From: G963663495 sp963663495
Lineage (GTDB): Bacteria; Bacteroidota; Rhodothermia; Rhodothermales; Bin80
Assembly (NCBI GenBank): GCA_963663495.1
Contig: OY760427.1
Location: forward strand, 3,782,001-3,846,000
Length of the DNA: 64,000 nt
Direction of reading: 5' to 3'
Each line of letters begins with the position of its first letter. Position 1 is the first letter of the stretch. Below are positions 28,001 through 36,869 of the stretch, one piece after another. A program made the position numbers and the translations under genes. The notes under the pieces were generated by a model that saw nothing but the letters and a program-made list of their open reading frames with translations, was not told where the DNA came from and did not search any database.

Positions 28001-31000
28001 TTGGCATTCGCGGGGGCATCCGATGCGGATGTAACTATTACCACGGCCACATTAACGCTTGAGGATGACGATGACGGACCTATTGAGCTGAGCCTCGCCC
28101 TTGACCCTCAGACTGTAGAGGAAGATGGTGGTACCACCACAGTAGCAGCGACCGTAGGATTCGTGGGCGCACGACGATTTGCCACAGATCAGAACGTTAC
28201 CGTAACCGTCGTTGGCAGTGACGAGGCCGGTGTGGTGCAATTCGGTGACGTGTCAGACTTTACCATTACCATCGGGGCAAACCAAGCCTCCGGGACGGGA
28301 TCGTTTACGATAACGCCTGTCAACAATACATTCGTTGATAAAGACGAAACAGTGACGGTAACAGCTACTTTCGGTCAGACGACGCAAGTGGCTACGCTCA
28401 TCCTTGCAAACGACGATAGCAATCCGGAGAATATTGTCCTTGCTGCGCGTCCACCAGTCATTTCGGAGGGTGCAGGAACGACCACTGTTACGGTAAGCGC
28501 CACCATTGACGGGGTTTCGACTTTTGCGACAGATCAGATGGTGCCCATTACTGTGACGGGCAGCGGAAACGCCGGCGCGGTGGAGTTCGCTGAGGTAGCC
28601 GACTTCAGCATCACGATTCCGGCAGCCCGTTCGTCTGGGACAGCGACGTTCACGCTGGCTCCTGTGAACAATAATGTTGATGAGATGGACGAAACAATCA
28701 CCGTTGGCTCAACACACTCGTTAGTCAAGTCAACCGTAACCATTACGCTTGCGGACGATGACCAAGCTCCGACCGGAGTATCGCTTAGCGCTGATCCACG
28801 GACGGTCCAGGAAGGTCCAACCGTAGTCATAACAGTTACCGCTACGGTACAGGGGACAGGCCGATTCGGAACTGACCAAGAGATACTCGTCACTGTTGCC
28901 GGAAGTGGCAAGGACCGGGTTGTAGGCTTCGCCCCGGTTGCGCCGTTCACCGTTACCATCCCTGCCGAGAAGGCCTCGGGCAGTGCCACCTTCAGTCTTA
29001 GTCCGACGGATAACACCATTGACGAGCTGGACGAAACCATTACCGTTTCAAGTGCCGACACCCAGGTTACGGGTACCAGTCTTACGTTGGAGGACGATGA
29101 TGCTGCTCCGACCGGAATCAGCATTGCGCTGGATGTTGACAACGTATCTGAGTCGCAGGGCGCGACCTCCGTGAAGGTTACGGCATCCGTAGACGGGGGT
29201 ACGTTGTTTAGCACTGACCAGAGCATTGATCTGACCGCAAAGGGGACCTTGGCCACCGGTGTCGTTGGATTTACTCCTATACCAGAGTTCACTCTCACCA
29301 TTGTGGCCGGTGCAGCGAATGGAACGGCTACATTCACAATTACTCCCGAGAATAACAATGTTGACGAAGCTGATGAGACCATTACCGTGGCCAGCAACTC
29401 CTCCTTGGTGGCGAACACACGTACGGTGCTGATTAGGGATGATGATGCGACGCCCACCGGAATCACCATTACAACGAATCCTTCTTCAGTATCTGAGGGT
29501 GCTGGTGAGACTTCAGTCAGTGTCACTGCTCAGGTTCAAGGTGGAACAACCTTTGCCTCAGCGCAGTCGGTAACAGTGTCGGCTGCATATAGTAGTGACG
29601 CGGATGTGGTAGGGGTCAGTGCCCCCATGTCACTGGAAATCATGATCCCTGCCGAGGCTGCTACCGGCAGTGCGCCCTATGCTGTTGTTCCGGCGGACAA
29701 CAATGTGGATGAACGGGATGCAGTCATCACACTTACGGTGACAAGCAAGCACGGCAGTGATGATACTCCGTCAGTAGCCACGGTTACGGTCATGGATGAC
29801 GATAATGCGCCGACAGGCATGGCAATTGCTGTGGACCCCACTACGATCGCCGAGGGTGCAGGAGCTACTACTGTGTCGGTAACCGCTACGGTCGAAGGTG
29901 GTACCGTCTTTGCCGCCAGCCAGACTGCTCAAGTATCGGTTGCCAGCTCTGCAACCGGTGTCAGCTTTGAAAATGTTGAGACTTTCGACCTGATTGTTGC
30001 CGCGGGAGCGGCAACGGGTATGGCTACCTTCGCGTTAACCCCGCAGGATAACAGAGTCCGGGATGCTGATGGTACTGCCATAGTGCGCCTATCGCACTCG
30101 GGACAATCTTCAGAGGCCACCATCGTTCTGACCGACAATGACCACGATGTTGCACGTGTGGCTGATCTGAATGCGACGCTGCTTCCTGAGATGGCACGCG
30201 CCATCGTGGCAAGTACAGTGGGAGCCGTGGCGAATCGCATTGGAAAGGCCTACACACCTGGTGGCGGCATGAGTCTTTCCGTAGGCGGTTATTCCTCCGT
30301 CGGATCCGTGGTTCAGCGGCTGCGTGCGCGCCAGTTCAGCGGCGCTGGGATTGGATGGCACGACCGGTTGGACGCCACATCATTCGCAGTCTCCCCGGCT
30401 GCGACGGGAGTCTTTGATCGGCTGACACTGTGGGCAGAAGGAGATTACCGTAAGTTTTCTGGAGAAGACGCTAATACAGATTGGGATGCCAGTCTTTCCG
30501 GGGTCCATTTTGGTGCGGATGCACTCCTCGGTAGCGGTGTGCTGGTTGGGTTAGCGATCTCCAGTGCTATTGGCGGTGCTGATTACGTTTACCGGGGTAA
30601 TCACATCGGTGAGGGCAGTTCGCTTGCAGGTACCTACGACGCTTCTATGTTTACCTTAACGCCCTACGCAAGCTGGTCTTGGGCGGCCGGATCCAGTATT
30701 TGGGCTTCGGCAGGATTCGGCTCGGGGGATATTGAAATTGCAGATGGTGAAATAAGTGTCTCCGAGTCTGAGGATAGCAATTTGCTGACTACTGCCTTGG
30801 GAGCCACAATTCGGGTCATGAACGCGAAAAATGGTGACCGCACAACCTCAATTGATCTGAAGGGCGAGGCTTGGCAGTCGGAGATAGATGTTGACGCAAA
30901 TGGGTCTGCCTTTAGTGCCAGCAAGGCAAACATAAATAGAGTGCGCATTGCCGTTGAAGGAGGATATGCCAGGCGCCTTGTTTCCGGAAGTGTTGTCACA

Positions 31001-31537
31001 CCGTTCCTAGAGGTTGGTCTTCGCAGTGATGGCGGTGATGGACTCACAGGCTTTGGAGTTGAGTTAGGAGGTGGGCTGCGGTTCACCGCTCCCGTTGGTC
31101 TTCGCGTTGAGGGTCGGGGACGCACACTTCTTGCCCACGCAGGCGAACTGCAGGAGTGGGGTTTTGGTGGGAATCTCAGTTACGCTCGCGGTGGCCAGGG
31201 TAGAGGTATGTCAATTGAGCTGGGCACCAGCGCTGGTAGTGTTGCAAGTGGAATGCACCGCATATGGAGTGACCGCGACATGACCCCGGGCACCTCGGCC
31301 TTTGATGCTGCGCCTCGTCTGCATTCACAAATAGGCTATGGCATGGATGTAGCTGGCGGAATGCTACGCCCTTATGGCGGTGTTGACATTTCAGGCCCAA
31401 TTGGCGTCAGCTCTCGCGTAGGCACCCACTACCGTGTCGGGCGACGCCTCAACCTAGGAGTTGAGGTAGCGCACAATGCGCTACCTAGGCAATTGGGATC
31501 GACCCCGGTCGTGCGCGGTGTAGTCTCGCTATACTAA
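25010..31537 (+). CDS. Giant Calx-beta/Ig-like repeat outer-membrane protein with C-terminal barrel
   Basis: A 2175-residue protein. A signal peptide ends around ALPAQAQ. One Calx-beta-like unit (residues ~40-150) is followed by a SwmB-type domain (LTLIYDKTMDADV...DAAGNEA), several bacterial Ig-like domains with FSEAVTGF-type motifs, a Gly-rich linker near residue 890, and about eight Calx-beta units. Each Calx-beta unit opens like PTTIAEDAGATTVTV and ends in DDD. From about residue 1720 the sequence becomes a beta-barrel (LTLWAEGDYRKFSGED, TLTPYASWSWAAGS) ending in an aromatic residue (VVSLY), as in autotransporter-like barrels. It is likely a surface adhesin. Calcium binding is inferred from the family. 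No accessory gene is linked. Confidence 0.85.
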   Translation: MNCISRLFTTRATFGLTLTSVLLACIALPAQAQDPTDLGRIDLRLSRTNLTENAGAVQLEVTAAVAGTAPSADVTVNITVANLGTAPADYVQYTGFASFSITIPDGMRSGVSNQTITVTNDDLVNGTNVLTLTGQVSTSGFTGSVTPVALSLFNDDAIPILQSVSVDGPVLTLIYDKTMDADVNVNHFRVTIAADFVLVSSAALNSDDNKKVELMMTKSAKAGEAVTIAYDKSTTINGSTANTLADAAGNEAASFGSRSAPNKTAIPSVTITGPDGPVAADAFEIAIAFSEAVTGFVLSDIKVSNGTAGDFSDEGDGEFTAEIDPDKAGTVSVSVGAGAAMSTRSGTENSAAPSFSVMSDQTAPTVALSAPSGTVTGSFTLTLASTEAITGSNGDDLEVSVMDITGGGASDFKAVGTARNRYQSIITPTAGVTEVVITVDAGDVFDLAGNASTAGAELRRNVSFRALSVSITTNAGSTTETRPFKGSAFEARFVFSGLVGTGNCSFDASAVDVTGGSVTAVSGSGRSYSATIRSVNSGNIGDPNQVTVNLASSGTCDPANNPYPPLNSPVSVWVATGPTVSTLSAQSATNGESTRDVDVTFSADVTPLSTSGLAVSNGRATRVVANPAGSRTNFVATIQPAEDGMVSVSVKPGAVRSRTGSVANLPSETPATFAGYVSSPVTITGPSSTVNGAFAVTITFADPGGVSGFELGEVVVSSNATVAALSGSGSVYTATINPNADGVVTVSVAANVAEDTGGLSNLASNTFSVRVDRTAPVAGRVRLDVTPTTIAEDAGATTVTVMATVQGELFQTNQTVTVSAAASGKTGVVGFSPVSPLIITIPAGERAASGMFTLTPINNTAAEEAETVTLNGVLSGGGVVVAATVRLLDDDGGGNGGGGGETVPDAIRLSVRPTTIAEDAGATSVAVTAAVFDGDEESSFLEDVVVTVSVMAAQDAGVVSFTPVEDFDITIRAGRNRAISAVTITPIDDSTTEGNATLAFAGASDADVTITTATLTLEDDDDGPIELSLALDPQTVEEDGGTTTVAATVGFVGARRFATDQNVTVTVVGSDEAGVVQFGDVSDFTITIGANQASGTGSFTITPVNNTFVDKDETVTVTATFGQTTQVATLILANDDSNPENIVLAARPPVISEGAGTTTVTVSATIDGVSTFATDQMVPITVTGSGNAGAVEFAEVADFSITIPAARSSGTATFTLAPVNNNVDEMDETITVGSTHSLVKSTVTITLADDDQAPTGVSLSADPRTVQEGPTVVITVTATVQGTGRFGTDQEILVTVAGSGKDRVVGFAPVAPFTVTIPAEKASGSATFSLSPTDNTIDELDETITVSSADTQVTGTSLTLEDDDAAPTGISIALDVDNVSESQGATSVKVTASVDGGTLFSTDQSIDLTAKGTLATGVVGFTPIPEFTLTIVAGAANGTATFTITPENNNVDEADETITVASNSSLVANTRTVLIRDDDATPTGITITTNPSSVSEGAGETSVSVTAQVQGGTTFASAQSVTVSAAYSSDADVVGVSAPMSLEIMIPAEAATGSAPYAVVPADNNVDERDAVITLTVTSKHGSDDTPSVATVTVMDDDNAPTGMAIAVDPTTIAEGAGATTVSVTATVEGGTVFAASQTAQVSVASSATGVSFENVETFDLIVAAGAATGMATFALTPQDNRVRDADGTAIVRLSHSGQSSEATIVLTDNDHDVARVADLNATLLPEMARAIVASTVGAVANRIGKAYTPGGGMSLSVGGYSSVGSVVQRLRARQFSGAGIGWHDRLDATSFAVSPAATGVFDRLTLWAEGDYRKFSGEDANTDWDASLSGVHFGADALLGSGVLVGLAISSAIGGADYVYRGNHIGEGSSLAGTYDASMFTLTPYASWSWAAGSSIWASAGFGSGDIEIADGEISVSESEDSNLLTTALGATIRVMNAKNGDRTTSIDLKGEAWQSEIDVDANGSAFSASKANINRVRIAVEGGYARRLVSGSVVTPFLEVGLRSDGGDGLTGFGVELGGGLRFTAPVGLRVEGRGRTLLAHAGELQEWGFGGNLSYARGGQGRGMSIELGTSAGSVASGMHRIWSDRDMTPGTSAFDAAPRLHSQIGYGMDVAGGMLRPYGGVDISGPIGVSSRVGTHYRVGRRLNLGVEVAHNALPRQLGSTPVVRGVVSLY

Positions 31538-31563
31538 AACCGGTCTACCACTCACAGGGTCTC

Positions 31564-31598
31564 GGAAGCCTCCGCGGGCGTCGCTCGCGGGGGCTTCC
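31564..31598. terminator. Strong bidirectional terminator between convergent genes
   Basis: GGAAGCC-t-CCGCG, a loop, then CGCGG-g-GGCTTCC and TTTCTT form a stable stem 26 bp after the giant gene's stop and 8 bp before the end of the convergent nitroreductase gene, so it can serve both. Confidence 0.85.
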
Positions 31599-31605
31599 TT
31601 TCTTG

Positions 31606-32292
31606 TCAGCGATGCGGTTCTGCCGGGGCATTCCATTGCACAATCTCATCCAGGTGCTTTCTTGGTACATCTGGAACTGTAGCATCCTCTGCCGGATAGC
31701 CCACAGGAAAGAGGATAAACGGCCGTTCGTTGGACGGTCGCTGCAGTATATCTCGCAGAAATAGCATCGGGCTTGGTGTGTGGGTGAGCGTAACAAGGCC
31801 CATGTGATGTATAGCCGCAATAAACAGCCCGCAGGCGATACCGCAGCTTTCCTGGACGTAATAGTTTTTGCGTCTGTTACCGTCGTCGTTTATTTGGACG
31901 GTTTCGGCGAAACAGACCACGAGCCATGGTGCTGTTTCCAGGTAGGGCTTCTGCCAAGTGGTGCCGAGGGGTTCCAAGGCTTTGAGCCACTCATCTGACA
32001 TTCGCCCGTGGTAGCTATCGTATTCCTCCTTTTCCGCGGCAACACGAATACAGGCTTTCAGGGTGGGATCTGACACAGCCACAAACCTCCACGGTTGTCT
32101 GTTTGCACCGCTTGGCGCGCTGCCGGCTGTCCATATAGCCCATTCTATAAGGCTCTTGGACACGGGCCGGTCACTGAAATTCCTAATTGACCGTCTAGCC
32201 CTCATCTCTTCAAAAAACTGCCGAGCGCGCTCGGCCATTTGCGCCTCGCTTCTCTCGTGATGCATGTAGCATACCTGGGGTAGCTGCGCCAT
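31606..32292 (-). CDS. Nitroreductase-family flavoprotein, iodotyrosine-deiodinase-like
   Basis: A 228-residue FMN enzyme. RARRSIRNFSDRPVS and GSAPSGANRQPWRFVAV are the FMN-binding stretches, and YVQESCGIACGLFIAAIHHMGL and LFPVGYPAEDATVP complete the fold. The GANRQPW form and the long lid-like insertion (KEEYDSYHGRMSDEWL) resemble iodotyrosine deiodinase/BluB-side members more than classical NfsA/NfsB. The natural substrate is unknown. The start may be at an internal ATG before ERARQFFEEM. It converges on the giant adhesin gene. Confidence 0.82.
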   Translation of the reverse strand: MAQLPQVCYMHHERSEAQMAERARQFFEEMRARRSIRNFSDRPVSKSLIEWAIWTAGSAPSGANRQPWRFVAVSDPTLKACIRVAAEKEEYDSYHGRMSDEWLKALEPLGTTWQKPYLETAPWLVVCFAETVQINDDGNRRKNYYVQESCGIACGLFIAAIHHMGLVTLTHTPSPMLFLRDILQRPSNERPFILFPVGYPAEDATVPDVPRKHLDEIVQWNAPAEPHR

Positions 32293-32608
32293 GTTGATTT
32301 GTCACGCGTTTGTAATTGCTTCGGCGGGAAGAATCCCTTGTGGCGTCGGTGCTAGATGGTGCTAGACCACGCTGCAATCAAAGATATGACGCCGTACGCA
32401 TTTCCTACTCGTTACGACACATACTCGCGCCAGATCATTATGCTAATGCAATGCTCACGAGGCCGAGTGAGGTAAATTCCAAGTTTTCTCGTTGATTCGC
32501 TACCGTCTATGCCACCATTTATAGGAGAGAACCGGACAAGCAGCCGGAACGTATCTTAGGAGTGTTAGTGCACATAGCGTTTTGTGATACGTAATCTGAC
32601 CTATTACC

Positions 32609-33253
32609 ATGGAACAAGACCTCGTTTGGACGCTGGCAACTGCCGGGGGCATTTTGTCTAGCGTGATCGTCGCTGCCTTAGCAATTACTACGAAGGTGAT
32701 CAATGCAATCAAAGCTAGCACTTTGAGCTTTGAGAACCAATTGCAAATTCATAGAGCGGAAACCAAGGAAGACATCCAGTCCCTAAGAACAGAACTGAAG
32801 GAAGACATCCAGTCCCTAAGAACAGAACTGAAGGAAGACATCCAATCCCTAAGAACAGAACTGAAGGAAGATATCCAATCCCTAAGAACAGAACTGAAGG
32901 AAGATATCCAATCCCTAAGAACAGAACTGAAGGAAGATATCCAATCCTCAAGAATAGAACTGAAGGAAGATATCCAATCCTCAAGAATAGAACTGAAGGA
33001 AGATATCCAATCCTCAAGAATAGAATCGAAGGAAGATTTCCAATCCTCAAGAATAGAATCGAAGGAAGATTTCCAATCCCTGAAAACAGAGATGAAGGAC
33101 GGATTTAGAGCCTTTGATGAGAGGCTACGGGCCATTGAGTTGTCTAATACAGCCATGCAGTCAGAAGTACGCTTTTGGTCTCGAATTCTAGAATCCCGTC
33201 TGCATCTGTCTGTTACCGCTGAGGAGACATCAACTGCACCAATGCCCGTGTAG
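32609..33253 (+). CDS. Membrane-anchored hendecad coiled-coil protein, copy 1 (11 repeats)
   Basis: A 214-residue protein of unknown function. Residues ~5-28 (LVWTLATAGGILSSVIVAAL) form a transmembrane helix. From residue ~52 it has eleven 11-residue units of the type ELKEDIQSLRT, a hendecad pattern typical of right-handed or straight coiled coils. A conserved tail (FRAFDERLRAIELS, then EVRFWSRILESRLHL) follows. It superficially resembles phage or DUF1640-like coiled-coil membrane proteins but I assign no family. The repeat DNA is a 33-bp minisatellite and this copy has the most units. It precedes the first IS copy. Confidence 0.75.
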   Translation: MEQDLVWTLATAGGILSSVIVAALAITTKVINAIKASTLSFENQLQIHRAETKEDIQSLRTELKEDIQSLRTELKEDIQSLRTELKEDIQSLRTELKEDIQSLRTELKEDIQSSRIELKEDIQSSRIELKEDIQSSRIESKEDFQSSRIESKEDFQSLKTEMKDGFRAFDERLRAIELSNTAMQSEVRFWSRILESRLHLSVTAEETSTAPMPV

Positions 33254-33846
33254 TGGTGCCTAGCAGTCAGCGTTTTCATTGACTGAACTATTCTCGTCCG
33301 CTCGGAATACTACCGGTAGCACACTAGGCTTCTAGGCTCCATGCGATGCTGGCACAGCATACCCAATCCAACGCAGGCGGGCCCACATACTCCAAACTTT
33401 CCAGATTGATATTGCTGGCCTGATCGAACCCCCCGATGGTGGCTGCAAGGGGCAAGACAGTCGGGCAATTGAGGCTTAATTTGTCACACGTTTATAATTG
33501 CTTCGGCGGGAAGAATCCCTTGTGGCGTCGGGGCCGGATGCTGCTAGACCTCGCTGCAATCAAAGATATGGCCCCGTACACATTTCCTACTCGTTACGGC
33601 ACATATTCGCGCCAGATCATTATGCTAATGCAATGCTCACGAGGCCTAGCGCTGCCCTGTACCCATAAATCATCCATTACGGTTCGATTGTTCGTCAGGT
33701 ATGGTCAAATATCGCTGGCATGGCTGTCGGAATATCTCGGGTATTTCGGCCTAACAGGTATGGTGTGTGACTTGAGGTGAATAATGCCATCCTCTCGTGC
33801 GGATACGCGATCTCTTCCTGCGCCGCTTCCCTTGGCGCTGCATTGC

Positions 33847-33990
33847 CTACATCCACGAACCCTCGGCTGCAGTCTCCTAGCGATACTTCTGCCTCCAGTA
33901 ATTCAACGGTCCGTACGAGATGCCCTGCTCTGCGCAAGACGCCGCTGCGGACCGGGTCCTTTCGTTATACTGCTCTACCAGCGGAAACAT
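33847..33990 (-). CDS. Small HTH protein resembling IS66-type TnpA accessory subunit
   Basis: A 47-residue protein reading FPLVEQYNERTRSAAA then GISYGPLNYWRQKYRQET. The pattern (E-x-x-R.S.A.FC..HGI....NYWR.KYR) is that of the helix-turn-helix accessory proteins of IS66-like elements. It lies inside the DruA element, downstream of the transposase gene and in the same direction. The same gene occurs in copy B (41369-41512) and alone at the right edge of the window. Confidence 0.55.
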
Positions 33991-34163
33991 CTCTTCCGCC
34001 GTACGTCTGGGCTGTACCAGGCGGACGGTCCGGGGTCTGGGTTCTCACGTCTACGGGTAAGCTCTACAGAACCCGTCACCTAATCAAGATGCAAGTTCAC
34101 CGCACGCTCACGCAGGTGTAGCCACTGGGACATAGGCCCACATCAGGCAAGTTGATATGCCAT

Positions 34164-36485
34164 TTATATGAACCCAGATGAATTCCCGTGCGAACATGCA
34201 CTCAATTGTTCGTCTCTTACCTCGTATCCCAATTCGTATCCCAATGTCATTAGGTGTAACCTCTCTAGGCCACGCCACATGATCTGGTAACCCACCGGTC
34301 CATCACGAGTGCGGTTCTGATAACCGCCGAGCACCGCTACGATCAGGATAGCAGCTCCCAAAGTACTGGGCTTCGGCAGCTTTACCCGTGCTGCATATCC
34401 ATCCAAGAATCGCAGCTCCATCTCCGTGAAAAAGACATCCGCGTCCAGCTCCGGCACCTCCCGACCCAATTGCACCAAGGTCATGACGCGCCAGGATATC
34501 ACACAATACATCGTTATTGCTCGCTGCAGACGCAACGAGGTACGCAGACCCAAACGCTCTACCTTGCACCCGCTCTTGAGCACGCGGAAGAAGTCTTCCA
34601 CCCGCCACCGCTTGAGATACATTGCCAACACCCGCCGTGCATCCGCTACGCTCCCTACCTCCATGCTGGTCAATAGCATCCACTCCACCGGCGGCGCATC
34701 CCCCGGAGGCTCCACCTCCAACACATGCACCCCGTACATCACCACCGGCTCCTCCTCGTTCTTCGGATCCGGCAACAAGAACCTCCCGTAGCGTACCTCC
34801 GCATTGACCATCCGGTAACTGCGACCCTTCCGTGCCTGCTTGCGCGCCTGCTTCTTGCGCGCCGTCACCCGCTGTATCTCTATCTCCACATTCCCCGGAG
34901 CCTTACCACTGCGCATTACCGCAAACAGCTTGCGATCATCCAACAGCTTCCGATCATGCTTCGCTCGTATCAATACCTCCGCCTTACCCTGTCTGCGCTG
35001 CTCGGCAAACATAGCAAAGCTGTCCGCCTCCCGGTCCGCAACACAGATCACCTGCGTCTCGCCGGACAGCTCCTCCGCCGCCTCGCATATATCCTTGAAC
35101 CCGTCTATCCACTGCTGCGTCCGCGGAGCATGCGGACCCTCCTCCGGATCCTTGAAGCTGCCACGCAACACCCCCAACGTCAATCCATCCTCCGTCACCA
35201 CCAGCGTCGCATGTAACGGCAACCCCAGCGTCTTCGCCGTCGTCTGATTACTCCCTATTACCTCCAAATCCGTACACGCCGGCCGCGTACTGTACCGCAA
35301 CTTCGTCGTGTCCTGGATGCATAACACGGTCTCCTGACTACGCATGCGCTCTATCGTACGCCCACGATGCGGCGCCAATATGTTCTCCGGCGTTACCGTT
35401 TTGTCCTTCTTGCTCTCCAATAACCGGTAATGCCCCTTCACCGCCGCGCGGTCCGCATCCGTATGCGCGGTAATGCTGTGGCCTATCACATCGGCCAACA
35501 TGGACGTACTCTTTACCAGTCGCACAGACAACCGCCTGTCTCCCAATGGCGCTCCGCCAAACTCCGTTTCGGCCCACTGCGCACTGTCAATCCCCTCGTG
35601 CGGATCCCTCACCGGACGCAACTCCTCCTCCGGTTTCCCCAAGGTTCCGCGCCATTCTTTGTCCAACTCGTATACATACAGCCCCTTGGGATCCTCTTCC
35701 TTTGCCTCCTTGTGCCGCTTTCCGCCTGCGGTATGGCCGATCAATACAAAATTGTTCACCTCAAAACACGCTCCTTCCCCTTGGGGATCCACATACGTTT
35801 CGACAACCCAGGGACGGTAACAGTACCGTGCCTGAAAATCATCCGCCAACCGTATCAATACGTTACCCAGTACATGGCTGGCCAAATCCTGACACTGCCC
35901 CCGTATCAGAAAACGACTCAAACACACCACACGGTGCAAATGCGCCTTGCGCTGCTCATCACTCCACGCCATCCAGTGCTCTCTGGGCGCCAGGCACAAC
36001 GCCGCCGCCGAAAATCCCACCGCTCCCAGGTAACCATGGGCACTGCCTATCAGATAGCGTACCTGCGCTCCCACAAATGTGGTCGTACGCCTCGGATGCT
36101 CAAAGTGCAGCAACGTGTTCCACACCATACGCTGCTCGTCCGTCTCAACCAACTCAATCGTCAACCCCCGGACACCGTGTACCGTGTCCGGTAACGCTAT
36201 CGGATCCGGTACCCGCTCCTCGCGCCTACGCGGTTCCGCCTTAGCCGCATTACAATTCTCGGGCTTGGGCAACACCATCCTCCCCCGGGCCTCCAACTTC
36301 GATAAAGCCTGCGCACAGTTGCTCACCTGCGGTTCGCCCCGTGCATCAACAAACCCGAACTCTTCACAGACAGCGCGCGCTATCTGCGTGCGAAACCGCC
36401 AACGATCGTCGGCAAGAACCCTGTCCAAACGCTCTCCATTGCAGGGAGCGGTGAGCGTTCGTAAGACCTGACTTCGCTGAAGCAT
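34164..36485 (-). CDS. DruA-like (DUF4338) domain fused to Tn5/IS4-type DDE transposase, copy A
   Basis: A 773-residue protein. Residues ~1-270 match the DUF4338/DruA family: VGAQVRYLIGSAHGYLGAVG, FSAAALCLAPREHWMAWSDE, CLSRFLIRGQCQDLASHVLG, WVVETYVDPQGEGACFE. The rest is a Tn5-like transposase: EFGGAPLGDRRLSVRLV, APHRGRTIERM, CIQDTTKLRY (first Asp), VICVADREADSFAMF (second Asp) and YLKRWRVEDFFRVLK, which fits the Y-x2-R-x3-E-x6-K signature holding the catalytic Glu. All catalytic residues are present. Compared with copy B it has duplicated LLDDRK and LGYE. DruA is otherwise known as a component of the Druantia defence system. Confidence 0.88.
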   Translation of the reverse strand: MLQRSQVLRTLTAPCNGERLDRVLADDRWRFRTQIARAVCEEFGFVDARGEPQVSNCAQALSKLEARGRMVLPKPENCNAAKAEPRRREERVPDPIALPDTVHGVRGLTIELVETDEQRMVWNTLLHFEHPRRTTTFVGAQVRYLIGSAHGYLGAVGFSAAALCLAPREHWMAWSDEQRKAHLHRVVCLSRFLIRGQCQDLASHVLGNVLIRLADDFQARYCYRPWVVETYVDPQGEGACFEVNNFVLIGHTAGGKRHKEAKEEDPKGLYVYELDKEWRGTLGKPEEELRPVRDPHEGIDSAQWAETEFGGAPLGDRRLSVRLVKSTSMLADVIGHSITAHTDADRAAVKGHYRLLESKKDKTVTPENILAPHRGRTIERMRSQETVLCIQDTTKLRYSTRPACTDLEVIGSNQTTAKTLGLPLHATLVVTEDGLTLGVLRGSFKDPEEGPHAPRTQQWIDGFKDICEAAEELSGETQVICVADREADSFAMFAEQRRQGKAEVLIRAKHDRKLLDDRKLFAVMRSGKAPGNVEIEIQRVTARKKQARKQARKGRSYRMVNAEVRYGRFLLPDPKNEEEPVVMYGVHVLEVEPPGDAPPVEWMLLTSMEVGSVADARRVLAMYLKRWRVEDFFRVLKSGCKVERLGLRTSLRLQRAITMYCVISWRVMTLVQLGREVPELDADVFFTEMELRFLDGYAARVKLPKPSTLGAAILIVAVLGGYQNRTRDGPVGYQIMWRGLERLHLMTLGYELGYEVRDEQLSACSHGNSSGFI

Positions 36486-36869
36486 GCCACAACATAAAAA
36501 ACAAGTAGCAAAATGTCAAATACATGAAGTGGTAGGATGGCAGTGGAAGCGGCGCAGGAAGAGATCGCGTATCCGCACGAGAGGACGGCATTATTCACCT
36601 CAAGTCACACACCATACCTGTCAGGTCGAAATACCCGAGATATTCCGACAGCCATGCCAGCGAGAGTTGACCAGAACTGACGAACAATCGAACCGTGTTG
36701 GATGATTTATGGGGGAAGGGCAGGCCTAGCGAGGCAAATTCCAATTTTTCTCGTTGATTCGCTACCGTCTATGCCACCGTTTATAGGAGAGAACCGGGCA
36801 AGTAGCCGGAACGTATCTTAGGAGTATGAGTGCACATAGTGTGATGTAATACGTATCTGACCTATTACC

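Larger units (their letters stand above)
33651..36721 (-). mobile_element. DruA-transposase insertion sequence, copy A (3071 bp)
   Basis: The element lies between two copies of AGGCCTAGC (33642-33650 and 36722-36730), a 9-bp target duplication; the empty site CGAGGCCTAGCGAGG is seen in the next units. Its ends are inverted repeats of about 180 bp (33651-33830 and 36545-36721), containing CATAAATCATCC and GGTTCGATTGTTCGTCAG. It encodes the fused transposase and, near its other end, a 47-residue HTH protein. Copy B is 30 bp shorter because copy A carries two internal small duplications of 18 and 12 bp. Confidence 0.9.

Noticed and set aside
33436..33780. Plus-strand open frame (about 100 codons) repeated in each array unit
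   Set aside because: It lies antisense to the decayed copies of the small CxC gene and has no family feature or own start signal; its repetition follows from unit duplication.
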